A stretch of DNA of 64,000 nt from positions 124,001-188,000 of the forward strand of contig CAWUHX010000242.1 in assembly GCA_963922205.1 (NCBI GenBank), in the 5' to 3' direction. The stretch comes from Romanomermis culicivorax (taxonomy: Eukaryota > Nematoda > Enoplea > Mermithida > Mermithidae). The translations under genes and the position numbers were made by a program. This document shows, in pieces, positions 1 to 12,300 of this stretch. Each line of letters begins with the position of its first letter. Positions within the stretch are counted from its first letter, which is position 1. A model generated the notes under the pieces. It saw only the letters and a list, made by a program, of their open reading frames with translations, did no database searches and was not told where the DNA came from.

Positions 1-568
1 GTAACGTTACATCAACCATCTTCTTTGCATATAAATTTGCATAAATGTGTAAAACTATAAAAACTTTACCTATATTTGATCCAAAGAACCGCAAAAAAAG
101 GATTAAACGACCTAATATGAAAAAACAATCTGGCGTGAACGAAGGACTGATTTTAGACTGCTAACGAGTGATAAACATTCAAACATCACCAATATTCTGA
201 ACTGCATATTGCAGAAATTGTTGCAAGTTGTTTGAACATTATTGCAGTTCTCAAGGTTATCTATAAAACGAATACTTTGTCCTTAAATATGCCTCAGTGT
301 TTGCTGATATCGGGGTACAGGCAAAGATTTCATTGATAACCATGTTTATGCAAATTTTTGTGAAGAGAAAGCCCAAAGCGAAAAACGATTTTATTTGCTC
401 AGGGCCACACAATGCACTCAATTTCGGAATTTACACTTGGAAAAGTTTTCTCAAAGATGCATACATGCATTAGATGAGCATTGAATTCCTAATATCTTAA
501 GAAATACCGTTCCGAACTTTTAAGAAGTTTTTTGGAACTTTTAGCTGATCAGATGGGTAGGAATCATT
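1..568. other. non-coding AT-rich sequence
   Basis: I see no coding signal or repeat here. It lies upstream of the foldback element, and may be intron or 5' flank of the adhesion-receptor gene whose visible exons begin at 1491. Confidence 0.4.
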
Positions 569-1240
569 AGCGCAGTCGGTTCAAAAGCGCAGTCAATGCA
601 AATGGGTTCAAAAGCGCAGTCAGTGATAAACTATTCCTCAATAGTCTAAAGGGTCAAAAGCGCAGGCAACAGTTAGCTACAGACATAATTTGACCTAAAA
701 ATAGATATAAATTTTTCGAGAACTGAGTGGGCATGCTACATGACAATAATACTTGAAAAATGCATCTCATTAAGAAAAGGCGTCGTTTTTTGGCCTCTTT
801 TTGAGTGCTTCCAAAAATAGGCAACTTGAACATGGTTCTAAGTTCACAAAAGCGTTTTCGACTGTCGTTCCATCGTTTGTAAAATCGTTCTTGTCAATTT
901 GCTCCGAATTGTACCATTCCAATGAATTTCGGTGAAGCGAGCTACGTGTTAAATCATTCTCTGAAAACCAAAATTCTTTCGTACGCAAATCCTTTAAATT
1001 CCTTTAAAAACTTGCAAATTATACATACACATGTCGCTGAAAAGCAAAATTAAGCATTATATCTGCAATTAGCAAGTTCCGAAGCAACGTTTATGCTAAC
1101 GAAATATTTGACTGCGCTTTTAAAATAACTAACTGCGCTTTTGAAACTTTTGGCTGCGCTTTTGATGCTCCTGCACTATTGAAACAACTGGCTGCGCTTT
1201 TGAAGCAACTGCGCTTTTGAACTGACTGCGCTGTTGACCC
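569..1240. mobile_element. foldback / MITE-like element with subterminal repeats
   Basis: The left end (569-670) carries copies of TTCAAAAGCGCAGTC or close variants at about 570, 580, 608 and 654. The right end (1110-1238) carries at least five copies of the reverse complement GACTGCGCTTTTGAA, or variants. The two arms could fold into a long imperfect hairpin around a roughly 440-bp AT-rich centre. The only internal open frame is short and unrecognised (770-988, minus), so the element looks non-autonomous. I did not identify a target-site duplication. Confidence 0.6.
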
Positions 1241-1490
1241 CCAATCGATCGATTGCCTTCCTCCGCGAAACCTTTATTTTATCGCGAGCTGTATCGAAAA
1301 TGATTTTCCACTTATTCATATCAGTCGTAGTCCCGGAGATCACAAACTTTCGATTGTTCAGAACATTTATGCAAATACCGAGCCTTTGGGCAAAAATTGT
1401 CGGCGCAAAATTACACAGATTACTGTGGAACACCGAATGCACAGAAACCTCGCCTTGTCAGTGAAATCATTGCATACCACTTATTTTCAG

Positions 1491-4400
1491 ACACACCTCC
1501 TCAACCACCCGTCAATGCTACAGTACAAAGTAGCTGCTGTGATTCAACAGTATCTTGGAATCCTGGTCACAATGGTGGTTATCGACAATGGTTTATTTTG
1601 AAGTAAGTTTAAGCGATGGCATTGCATAAATTCTGGAAGTATTTCCTTTTTTTAATTCTTGTGGGTAGATCAGTATCCATTTTTTGTAGCCGGAAAGGCA
1701 GGCTTTATAGACCTATACAGTCTGTCCACCTTATATGAGAGGCTCTCTTTGAGTGTTTTTGCCACCAAGTGGAAGTTATGCAGGTTAGCTTCTGCCTGAT
1801 AAAGCAGAACTTGTTCGGCTACATACTCAAGAATGGAATGGGTCCACCTCCCCATTTGTCGAACCCAGTTGCCAATATGCTAACTGGCCTGAGTTGACCC
1901 CAACAAGAAGCTTATCAAGCTCGCCTACTCAATTTATGGACCCCGTAAAGATGAAATGCTGTGTCTTGCCTAGGCCAGCTACAGCGAAAATCCGGGTTAC
2001 ACCCGAGATCAAACCTGGTTCCCGAGGCCAGTAGTTGGCGGCAATAACCGCCAGAAAAAAGGGGCCCTCTAGGAGTACTTCAAAGAAACCTATTCACGAA
2101 AAAACTTTACCCCAAAAATTCAGAAAACATTTCGGATATCATACGAATCGAATAATCGATAATTTCCAAGATTGTAGTATCAAGGTCATTATCGTGTTTC
2201 CTCTAAACAACAGATATCGAGAGAAATCGTCCTCATCGACTCTTTGGCACGTAGCCAATATGACGGCGAATTCGTCTTCTACGAGGTTCACGGCCACCAA
2301 CCTGATCCCAGGTACAACATACGAGTACGTTATACAGCCTTACAATGCCATGGGTCAAGGATACGCCGTTCATTTGATATCAAAGACGAAAAGTAAAAAT
2401 GAAAGGGTGTTCCAAAAAATGGCGCAGCAAAAAAAGACTGTCAAGTGATTCAAATTTTTTTTAAATCAGAAAAAATTTCACCCTAAATATCGTATTTCTA
2501 CCAACAAGTATACGGTCAGTAGAATACTACTTTTTGATGTCAGTTCTCAGCCAATAGCTCGGAAACTAATTAATCAGTTCTTTTCAACTGTTTCACTGTG
2601 AAAGCTGAACAATGAACTTTGAGCAACAGCCTGCAATTGGTTATAATCAAGCGTAAAAAATTCTCTCCCAGCAAAGTTTTCAATTTTGTCTATGTTCTCA
2701 ATACCTTTTTGATTGGAAATTTGTGTAAATTGAGATCAAATTTCTATAGTTTATAATCTTATTTTTCCTTCGAAAGTGCGGTTTTTGGCGTTGTAGACTT
2801 GGTGATTTTTTCCAAAAATAATCGATCGAGACCCACAAAGAATTTTTGTTCATTTGTGATTTTCAAAATGCATGAGAAATTCTGTTACACGCTGTTGTCG
2901 TAATTTTTCTGCGGAAGGCAGAGGATCACAATCTCAAATCTAAATTAGTTTTTGTAGGGCAGCGATACTAGGCTCGCCGCTTTTTTGGAAAACCCTGTGT
3001 TTTACCAATTTTAGACTGTACTGAAAATCCAAATTTTTCTAGATATTCCACAGGATACTGAAGAGCAATCGAGTAATTTTCGTAGATCATTTGACTTTCT
3101 CCGTCTAGCCTACACATGCTTTTACAGGTCGAGAAATCTATTTTGGAAAACCACAAAATCTGACTGTGCTCTTTTTCGATGATCGTTTACGTTTTTCGTG
3201 GAGCGAAGGTCAACTATCTGATACGCTTGTTGGCAGGAGTTATATTTTAGAGTATAGGAGAAGCAATCTACAGTAAGCCTAGTGCAGCTCGAAAATTTTT
3301 TGCTCTCAGAAGTTTTCTTTTTAATTTGAGCTCTGAAAGGAACAAAAAAGCGGTGGAAAAACAACCATCATCGTCGCATAAGTTTGAACCACTGATGAAC
3401 GACATCCCACAAAATAACATCGATATTCATCCCGAACAGCCACCCGTACTTATGGCCGGTTCTACGTATGATTTTCGAGTCAGGTCGAAAATCCCAAGCA
3501 CAGGTTGGCTTTCAGAACCGAGCGATATCATCAAATATCATTTGCCAGGTGAGAGCACAGTTTTTAGTGGTACATCCAGCTGTTCATAACACGACCTGAC
3601 CTATACACACAACTATCACTAGTTAGTGCAGTTGGTGGCATGTTCCTTGTATGCGGATGTCGAGGGTTCGAGCCTTTACCATCCATTAGTTTTCTGTTAT
3701 GCCGCCCATTTTGATTTGAGAATATAACACATTGGTGGCCATATGCAGGACCTTCCTCCTCGAAGGGGAAGGGTTATTATAAGTGGTGCGTCTGGCTGTT
3801 CATCACACGGTATGCTCGACGCACCCACACAACCGCCACTACATGCATAATTTCCGAATCATCCTGGCTTTGTTAGCACATCTAAGCCCATGATTGAAAG
3901 TTGTTTTTGTAATGTGGTGGCCAAGTAGAATGGGTGCTATGTTTAAGTCTCTGCTCAGGTCAAAATAAATCAACAATATAACTAAATGGGCCAATTGCAT
4001 GGATTACTGTAGGTACTTTAAAAAAGCTTCGTATAAGTAAAGGTCAGTCAATCAACAGTTCTGGAGCAGACTAAAGACAACCCTAAGCTACTGTATAAGT
4101 TAAGCTACAGTAACTGGAACCCAACATCTTGCACCCGAAAAACTACTAGAGTACTCCAGAGAACCATACCCAATGGTCCTCGTAAGAGTGGGGAATGTGA
4201 GACACTATTGTGTAAGAAGATATGGCCAATGTGAATCCATCTCAACAATAAATAATTGGTAAATAAATGCTAGTTCGGCCGCCCTGCCTCACTGATGTAA
4301 AAGAACAATATCAAAATAAACGGCGGGTGGCATGCACACAATACACTCACTTGTGAGGGTCCTCATAACATGTCACATATAGCCTTTTAAATACAGTGGT

Positions 4401-6916
4401 GCCCACGTAATGAGACGTTCTCGGTATCTTCACAATTTGGGTGAATGGGATGTAAGTGCATCCCCAAGACAACCACAACCACATTTTTTAACCATTACCT
4501 CCATGTGACTCCCTTAGTGAAATTTATAGAGCATCTGCCATGCGTGCAGAAGTTCAAGCATTCGAGCCGCAGTGACCATACAAGGGGCATTCCCTCTCAG
4601 ATAGAGGTGGGTGTTGCAGTGGTTCATCCAGTTGTTCATCATGCGGCCAACCTCACATACACCACTACCATTACAACACAATTTTAGAACCATCCACATG
4701 GCTCGGTTAGTGCAGTTGGTTTTATGTGTGATGGTTCGACTCCCTCGCCAAGCATTATTGGGATTTGGGCATAGAATACATTTGTGTATCAAGTGCCAGA
4801 ATCTTAAGTCACAAATTTTGTGAAAGTGGTACGATAAAACAAAAATAATAATTTTTCGAAATTCTTAAAATAAGTTTGTGGAAGATGGTACACACCTCAA
4901 ATTCCCAGTGATCTGGTAATATAAAACAAGTTCTTGTACAACCATTTCTCATGCGGAATGTGCGAAGACTATGGTGGTTCGTTTAGTGCGGGGATAGCGG
5001 GGTTCGAGCCTCTTAGCTAACGTTCTTTTGATGGACACGTGGATTAGGGCATTGGACTTTGATGATTTTACCAAAGTACACTTCAGATTGGGTGTTGTAA
5101 TTGCGCATCCTGCTGTTCATCAGGCCATCTGCTCCACGCACATACCACAAAAGCTATAACCACAATTTCAGAACCATCCACGTCACTTCATTAACTCAGT
5201 AGGTAGTGCATCTGCCTTGTACGCAGAAGGTCGAGGGTACGAGCCCCTCATTGAGCATTATTTTTCTGACACCATCCACGTGGATTTGGGCATGTGACAC
5301 GATCATTAACAAGGTGCATTCACTCCAGTAAATTGATATAAAATCAAATTAAATTATTTACTCTCCATAAAACCATGGTATAATGTGCACAAATTAAACA
5401 CATAATGTCGAAAAATGTGTCATTACTTAGCACTCGAAATAAAAATTTGCATGCGGTGTTCAATACTGTATTAGTTTTGACTTGTATATCACGAAGTACT
5501 CACTTTCAACACTTTTTAGGATAATAGCATCTGAAAAAAGATATGGGTGTTTCTAAAAACCTGCTTTCCTATGAAACTATAAGATTTGTATAATAAACTT
5601 TTACGAAAACGTTTTTCAGATTTTTCGGATCAAGAATCAACTGTACTTGCGGCGGTCGGCGGATCTTCTGTCGTTTTCATCATTAGTCTTTTGGTAATCG
5701 CCATTCTTTTTGCTGCTACAAGACACAAAAAAGTGAAACGTGACGAAAGGACGCCCAGTTTTCGACGCAGCACCAATGGCACAGCAAATAGAAGTGGGTA
5801 CCGATGATAAAAGATTTCCAAGTGTCAATTCTGACATAGTTACTGACAATGTGGACTTCCAAATGCGTAGTATTTCCGGAATTTACTCCTGAAAAGCTAT
5901 CCTTGTTATATTTTCACAGAAATAAGGTACACAGGATTCCACCAAAGCCATTGGGTGTGGTTTCAAGTACCTCTTGAAAATTTTCACATTAAGAATCAGT
6001 ACTTATGATGTAAAGTTGTTGCACTTACTGTTGCACGTATGTCACTTTTTTGTTGCAGGTAACCATGCGTCCCGTGAACCTCATGATGAACAACTAAAGT
6101 CTTGTTCTAATAACAGCAATGGTTACTTATTGCATCATAACAAGTAAGTTTCTTTATGTGATGCAGGAATCATGTCGATTCAGCTACAAACACTGCACAA
6201 TTCTGCCACTTTTATTTTTGATTTTTCATTTTCAGCTGTAGGTATGTTCAATTAGAAATACATGACCTTCTGAAAACTTAATTCACTGCCTTTTCTTGTC
6301 CTAATTTACATATTTTTCCTAAAAAAAGCAAACAATGAACAGAATAAATTGAAAATTTTCGATAAAACTAACAACAACTATTGAGAAATGGACAGTCCAA
6401 CTGATTAAAATCTGTCCAAGGATTTTAATTCGCAATAAAAATTCGACTGGCGGAATCGATTCAGTGGCTGAACTGGTACAATAACTCTAACAACACGGTC
6501 CTAATTCTCCTGAGGCTAGATAATGCAGCTCAGTGTCCTCTTGTTTGATGAAATCATCAAAAATGTTGATCTCAGCAAAAGCAAATGAAGTCAAGCTCAT
6601 CCAAATCCCCAGGCTGAGGTATGATTACTGTATTGATCACTTGTTACTCGCAGAATCAGTGATGCGCCGAGCAAACCAGATTACGAGCACAGTCCGTCAA
6701 ATTCATTTCTGCTTATCGGCCAAGCACCAAATGGCTTCATGAATGATAATAGATCTGAATTCGACGCCGATCAAGAAAAGGAACGTAACTCGTTTTTTCC
6801 CGGTAATTGAGCATGGTTGTCAAAAAATATTCGACTAGTATTTATGTTTCTCTTTCTCAGAATTTGAGAATACGAACTTGGCCATGTTTCCGTATAGTAG
6901 AGAAAGTCGAGTATGA
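1491..6916 (+). CDS. transmembrane adhesion receptor with fibronectin III repeats (3' part of gene)
   Basis: Nine exons join in phase: 1491-1602, 2214-2392, 3128-3272, 3331-3548, 5620-5793, 6059-6143, 6529-6618, 6654-6802 and 6861-6916, ending in TGA. Exons 1-2 and 3-4 each make one FN3 domain, with the N-terminal PP..P and W landmarks and the Y.F.V / Y.Y.I strand near the end. Exon 5 has a hydrophobic membrane span (about 5637-5715, AVGGSSVVFIISLLVIAILF) followed by the basic stop-transfer stretch RHKKVKRDER. Exons 6-9 give a polar cytoplasmic tail ending ESRV, a class I PDZ-ligand pattern. The 5' part is missing. A possible Ig-like exon ends at about 1459 with a phase-compatible donor, but it is weak. 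The architecture fits Turtle/IGSF9- or nephrin-type neuronal adhesion molecules (inference). A role in cell-cell recognition at the plasma membrane is likely. Start and exact family are unknown. Confidence 0.72.
1665..2070 (-). repeat. SINE-A copy 1 (tRNA-derived, minus orientation)
   Basis: This is one of four related blocks in the window (others near 32570, 35690 and 46965). They share landmarks such as CTTATATGAGA, AGGTTAGCTTCTGCCTGA, CTTGTTCGGCTA and a closing GGCGATAACC-like end. On the minus strand the right end resembles a tRNA head with an A-box-like part and a B-box-like CAGGTTTGATCTC, so the element reads right to left. It lies in the first visible intron of the adhesion-receptor gene. 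Confidence 0.55.
3600..5310 (+). repeat. SINE-B cluster: repeated tRNA-like units
   Basis: At least five degenerate units repeat the pattern A-box-like GGCTCGGTTAGTGCAGTTGG, then about 30-50 bp later a B-box-like GGTTCGAGCC, followed by a tail with CCACGTGGATTTGGGCAT. B-box-like sites are near 3665, 4560, 4733, 5000 and 5240. The tRNA-like heads point along the plus strand, and the whole array fills the intron before the membrane-span exon. The same family recurs at 30990-31440. Confidence 0.6.
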
Positions 6917-7544
6917 TGAAAAAATGATCAATCGCCTAGTGCTTTGAATTTTTTGTGTATAAGTTACGTTTGTACTATACTGAATATGGAAGTATTAAAT
7001 GAAGATTATTAAAACCGTTTCCTGATGGTGGCATAGTAAATTCCAGACATATGAAAGAAATGAATCAGAATATTGATATTAATACGTAGATCATACAGGC
7101 ACATATGGAGGGTAAATTCCCTTAGGTGAGACCCTGGCCACCCTTCCTGGCCCTAAAAATCGTCAAACACCCCTTGAACACTGCCAAAACAGCCTTTTTG
7201 ATGATTTTTGTGCATATTTTGTATGAAAAACAAGCTTTCAGCACTTTTTTTACCCGCCCACCCCTCTTAACCCGTGGATAAAAAGTTCAAGGACCCTCCC
7301 CCCTTTGTAAATTCTTGCCGTGCATGTTTGACGTAGATATGAAATGAACCCGACGAAATAACATGGGATATAAAAATTTTGCTCAATCCATCCGTAGTGC
7401 CGTTGCCTGGAGCCGTGACCTTCAATTTAAAATTATGTGTGTGTAGGGTGTGTTCAGCATCTTGTCTTTTTTCTTGTTTTCGTGATAAAAGTAAATAAAA
7501 CGTTTCATGCATTGCTATGTGCAAAATATGTATTATACCCACGT

Positions 7545-7950
7545 TTTTCGTCTTATAAAATCTGAAAGATCATACATTTTCTTATAAGATATGCTAAAAT
7601 CTTGTAAATTTTGATTAAAAATCTTATGGTTTATAAGATTTCATAAGTTTTTCCTGCATCTTGTAAGTTTTTTCTCCAGATCATGCTTGCAAGAAAAATT
7701 CCAACATATAGATTAGAATCTATCTCGTAAGACATTTCAAGATATAAACCAATCTTACAAGATAACGTATCATCTCGAAAGATATCCTGTAAGATATAAT
7801 TAATCAGCTCACTTGAAAGATATAGGAGCGTCTTACAAGATCCATCTGAGACTATCCAAGATTCATTGAGGTTTCACAAGATATCTTGCTGAATCATGTA
7901 TAGTTTTGAAAGATATCTTACAAGATAGACTGCTCTAAGACATCTTATAA
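7545..7950. repeat. palindromic AAGATATCTT / CTTACAAGAT array
   Basis: The stretch is built from many degenerate copies of ATCTTATAAGAT, AAGATATCTT and ATCTTACAAGAT, which are near-palindromes and can pair within or between copies. Spacing is irregular, roughly 15-30 bp. No coding potential is evident. Confidence 0.55.
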
Positions 7951-8084
7951 TATTCATCAGACCTTGCTCAGGATATCGCACATGAATTTGCATGTACAGG
8001 CAGTATTATTGAGGCTTTGGACTTCAAAATTGCCTTTCCGCACAACTATGTACAAAACCATAGTCGCTCTTGGTAAAACCCATA

Positions 8085-8245
8085 TAACCCCAAGCCTTAG
8101 CCTGAGCCTGACACTAAGCCTAAGCCTGAGCCTAAGCATGAGCTAAAGCATAAGCCTAAGCCCGAGCATGATCCTGAGCTTAAGCCTAAGAGTAAACCTA
8201 CGCCTGAGCATCAGCCTATGCCTAAGCCTAAGCCTGAGCCTGCGT
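8085..8245. repeat. degenerate interstitial telomeric repeat (GCCTAA/GCCTGA)n
   Basis: About 160 bp of GCCTAA interspersed with GCCTGA, GCATGA and similar variants. GCCTAA is the complement of the nematode telomere hexamer TTAGGC. The degeneracy suggests an old insertion. The open frame of leucine/serine repeats across it is a by-product of the repeat. Confidence 0.75.
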
Positions 8246-8755
8246 CAGTAAGTACAATTTGACCATTTCTGTGTGTGATTTTCAATTTTTTCTTTTGTCC
8301 GCAAAATAAAGCGTTTTTCCATCCTGAACTTCTGGTGCAGCAGCTCCCCTGCTGACTTTTGCATCAAGTGTATTTTATTAGTTTGCAGTCGACATGTGTC
8401 ATTCTGTCCTAGCCGACCCTCATTTTTGAGTGTGTGTAGTGCCACGTATCCAGCGGGTCTAAACTCTTCTAAAGTCTCTGTGAAGTTGGTTAATTGGATG
8501 CAGGAAAGGTCCCAACAAATCGAAATAGTATAAGCATATGTTTGACCCGATTTCTCGAACTATACTGTACGCAGCAAATTTGTTACAGCATCACAAAATT
8601 GTAGAAAAATATTGGTTGTTCTCACTCACTTTCGAATGGAAAGCAGCAAGGATATGGGTTAGATGCTGGACAGTTGACGAATAGGCTTTATACTTTAAGA
8701 ATGTGTTTGAAGTTCCTAACGACCCGTTACACGAGATAAATCAAGATTTGCATTG

Positions 8756-9234
8756 TGTTGAGGTGGTCTCAGGTGCACGTGTTCAGCTTCCGGCGTCGGT
8801 GCGCAGGCGGTTGGACGCGGCGAAAAGTGGCCGGAAAGAAAGATATATTTGCATAGGTTTATGCTGCCACTGTTTCGTGATGTTTGTGTCTTTTTATCAT
8901 TGTTAAAAAGATTATGTTGGAGGAGCGTCGCCGCCATCGCTCCATTTATAATATTTATTGTTTATTATTATTTTGTGGCGTCGCCAGTCGTCACCCAATA
9001 CAAATTGGGCCTGTAAGTTGTTTTGTTTTGTGAGCGTAGTGGAAGGAGTTTTTAAGTTTAGGATTGGAGACTTGGGTAGGATCTCCTGAGGTACGTGCCA
9101 AGGTGTTCTGCCTGAGGTTTGGTGAAAGTTCTGGCGAGTATCTGGTGAAACGTCTGGGAGAGTTTTGTGTTTGTTGTTGTTGTTAGCCTGTGGTCAGAAC
9201 TGTTGCATAGTGTTGACCCCACAGCAGCCTAACA
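8756..9234 (+). repeat. 5' LTR
   Basis: 479 bp, beginning TGTTGAGG and ending CAGCCTAACA, with the same length as the 3' LTR. The U3/R/U5 boundaries are not clear. An AT-rich TATTTATTGTTTATTATTAT stretch at 8951-8970 could include promoter or polyadenylation signals, but I cannot tell which. Confidence 0.95.
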
Positions 9235-9236
9235 AG

Positions 9237-9254
9237 TGGTGGACTCTTAACGCC
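9237..9254 (+). promoter_or_regulatory. candidate tRNA primer-binding site
   Basis: Two bases after the 5' LTR the sequence reads TGGTGGACTCTTAACGCC. It starts with TGG, as expected for pairing with a tRNA 3' CCA end. I could not assign the tRNA. Confidence 0.5.
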
Positions 9255-9342
9255 TCTCACGACGGATAACCGGAGAACCACCAGAAAAATAACTAAACCT
9301 CCTGGGTTTTACTTGCAGTCACATACCGGAAAAGTTAAAAAG

Positions 9343-12300
9343 ATGAGTATTCCGGTAGGAAAAATGTTGAGGACTCCTCCTAGGTCACATGAACCTAGTG
9401 TTTCGAATCTCGACTCTGCTGAAGAACACGCAGCGGTAGAAAAGGTTCAAGCACAGGCGCCTGAGACTGAAGGAAGGAGAGAGAGTAGAAATGCCGAAGT
9501 GGCAAAAATGGAAGAGGAGTTGAAGAGAAGTGGTTTTGAGATGGCTAGGTTAGCCGAGGTTGAAACTACGGTAAGTGGTAGTGTCAGAGGTCAGCAGACA
9601 TTTGAGAGAGACAGACCGACGTCGCCCTGGAAGTTGGTCCATCCGATGGCCGAGATGCTGGAGGAGATTAGACGGAAATCGAAACCGGTGTGGAGGTCAA
9701 ATATGGTGGACATGAATTACGACGAATATTACGAGGATGCGCCGGCCGATTTATACGATGATAAATATTCGAGGCGATACGAGCCCGAAATTACGAATTG
9801 GAATCGCCGAGAGGATCTAAGGGATCGAGTCAATCCCAAGGATTTACGATTTAATGCGCTGGAGAAAAAGGTCGAATTATTGATCAAAGTTATCGAAAGC
9901 GCGCAGGTTAAGGAAAGGGAAACGGAAGAAGATCAACGGAAGAAGATAGGTGAGTCTTCTTACGTTGAGAATAGAGTTGAGAGAGTAAGTGAACCTAAGA
10001 GAGAGGTTCATTCGGAAGTTTATGTAAGGTCTCGAGAGGACAGAGACAGATATTTGGGTAGAGATAGAGGTTGGACTGAGGAGCCGCAGAGTTCAAGGAA
10101 TGCTGAACAAGCACAATTGAATGCCTACGGTTACTCAGAGAATAGGAGGTCTAGGGAAAGGAAGGTGACTATTTGCGACGAATCGTCCCAGGGAGAGGAT
10201 AGGTTTTCTCGTCCTACTCTTTGGAAAGATACCGCAAATAGAGCTGACCTTAGCCCTGAGAGGAGGAGAAAGAGGAGGTCGAAGAGTAGAAAGAGATCTC
10301 ACAGGTCAAGAGCTAGGAGTAGACATTACTCGGATAGTGATAATAGCAGTTCATCTGCGTCGAACTCTAGCTCAAGTGTGGAAGTTGATGTGAGAGATGT
10401 GGTAAAGGCCTTGAAGCATAGACCTTTACATGATAGTATAAAGCCGACGGAGGCTTTGAAATTTTTTACTGATCTGGAAAGTGAGTTTCTGGAGAATACG
10501 GCTGATAAGGTAAAAAAGGAGTGTTTGAGAAGGTTGTCTCAAAACACAGCTAGAAGGATAGCGAGAACATCCTCAAGCTATACAGAAGCGCGGAGAAATA
10601 TTTTAAAGTATCTCGCGCCGACTTATGATTTGACGATGCTCAAAAGAGAGTTGTTTAATATGGAACAGGAAGAAGGCGAGTCAGCCTTAGAGTTTTTAAA
10701 GAGATTGAGTAATCATGTGGATCCGGTCTATGCAGATCAGACTGATCAAGTAAGGCAAAAGAATATTATTAATGCCTTCATTTATAAGAGTAGTCCGTTG
10801 TATCAGACGGAGTTGCAGGATGTATTGCCATCGATGAAAACATGGCAAGACCTTGCATGCGCCGTAACTCAGATTGATAAGAAGTATAGGAATGTGTTTA
10901 CTGCTTTTGGAGCCAAGGATAAACCAATTGTGGTGAATCAAGTTGTAGCGGAGGAGATGTGCCCGGAAATTGCTTTTGTAGGGAATGCTCCGTATGGAAG
11001 TACTAAAAAGTATAACCAGACGAAGTCAAGACCACAAAATCAGTTGCAAAAGGCAGTGGAAGAAGAGAGAAGTGAAGAGAATGCTGAAGAGATGCAACAT
11101 GGTCTATCGCCTCGTGATGTCAAAAAGTCTAACGAGGAGCAGGCCAAGGAGTCTTTTTTAGCTATTCTCTCAAAGGAATGGCTACAATTGGTTCAGAAAG
11201 TGGATAAATTACAAGTTACTCAGAATGAAGCTTTAAAAGAGTTGACTACTGTGAAGACTGCGTCTGCTGAAAAGCAGAAGCAGTTGAAGCAGCAGAGACC
11301 CTACTGCATATATCATAAGAATAATACTCATGCTACGGAGGAGTGTAAGACATTAGCATACCGGTGTCAGCAACAGCAACGGGATGGATTTAACCGTGGC
11401 ATGTCTAATCAGTATTATGGTGGTGATAGGAATGCTTCATATAGAGGAAGTTTTAGAGGTAGAGGTGGACCTCAGTTTGGATTTAGAGGAAGAGGAAGAG
11501 GTGCCTATTATGTAGGATTCCCCGAAGAAGATCAAATGTACGGGTATGACCCAGAGTTTGAGAGATACAGGGAATTCTGCAGACTTAGAGAGCAAGGCAT
11601 CCAGTTGCAGAGGCAGCCTCAGTTGATGTTACCTGCATCAACTGGTCAACCGGCTATTCAGGCTAGTACCGTCCAGGATCAATCTGGATCATTTGTTTCG
11701 AACCAGTCCCAACCTAGTTCGCATAACGTAATGGTCACAAGCTGTACGGATGTGGATGATGAAAGCGATCAAAGTAGAAACAAATCTTCAAGTTTGGTTC
11801 TCGGAAGTATTATTCACTTGGATAAGGTGACACCTCTAGAAAAGGTAAAGGAAAGAGATTTGGCTCATGTGAAGTATGGAAGGAAAGCAACGGATGTAGG
11901 GAGAAGATTGTTGGAAAATTATCTGAAAACGGTTCTGTTCTACATAAATGTAGTTATTAAAGAAACGGCTACCAGAGCTTTAATTGATACAGGAGCTCAG
12001 TGTACGGTCATGTCTTCTAAGCTCCTGAAAAGGGCATTAGACATTGATTATACAGTGTACCCTCGTATTCTTAAAGTGACTGTAGCTGATGGAAAAATTG
12101 TGCATGCCTGTGGGTATGTACCAGTTTGTATGAAGACTGAATTTGGAAGTTTTCCAGTCAATGCTATAGTGTTGCCAGATGCAGGTGAAGACCTGATCTT
12201 GGGCACAGATTTTTTAGCACACCCAGATTTAGGTGTAGTGATTGATTTTAAAAGGAATGCCATGACGATACAAGGCATTGAGAGAAAGATTGACATAGTT

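Larger units (their letters stand above)
6917..8755. other. intergenic region between receptor gene and LTR element
   Basis: This is the 3' flank of the receptor gene; no canonical AATAAA is obvious just after the stop. It holds a palindrome-rich array (7545-7950) and a degenerate telomeric tract (8085-8245), described separately. Open frames here are short and low in coding character. The last four bases (8752-8755, ATTG) are the left target-site duplication of the retrotransposon. Confidence 0.5.

Noticed and set aside
7957-8146. Leucine/arginine repeat and leucine/serine repeat proteins on both strands
   Set aside because: They are translations of the degenerate telomeric tract.
8703-8906. 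Open frames across the LTRs (both strands, also 22737-23000)
   Set aside because: They lie in the repeated LTR sequence, start in the flank or unrelated parts, and have no coding landmarks; they are by-products of LTR composition.
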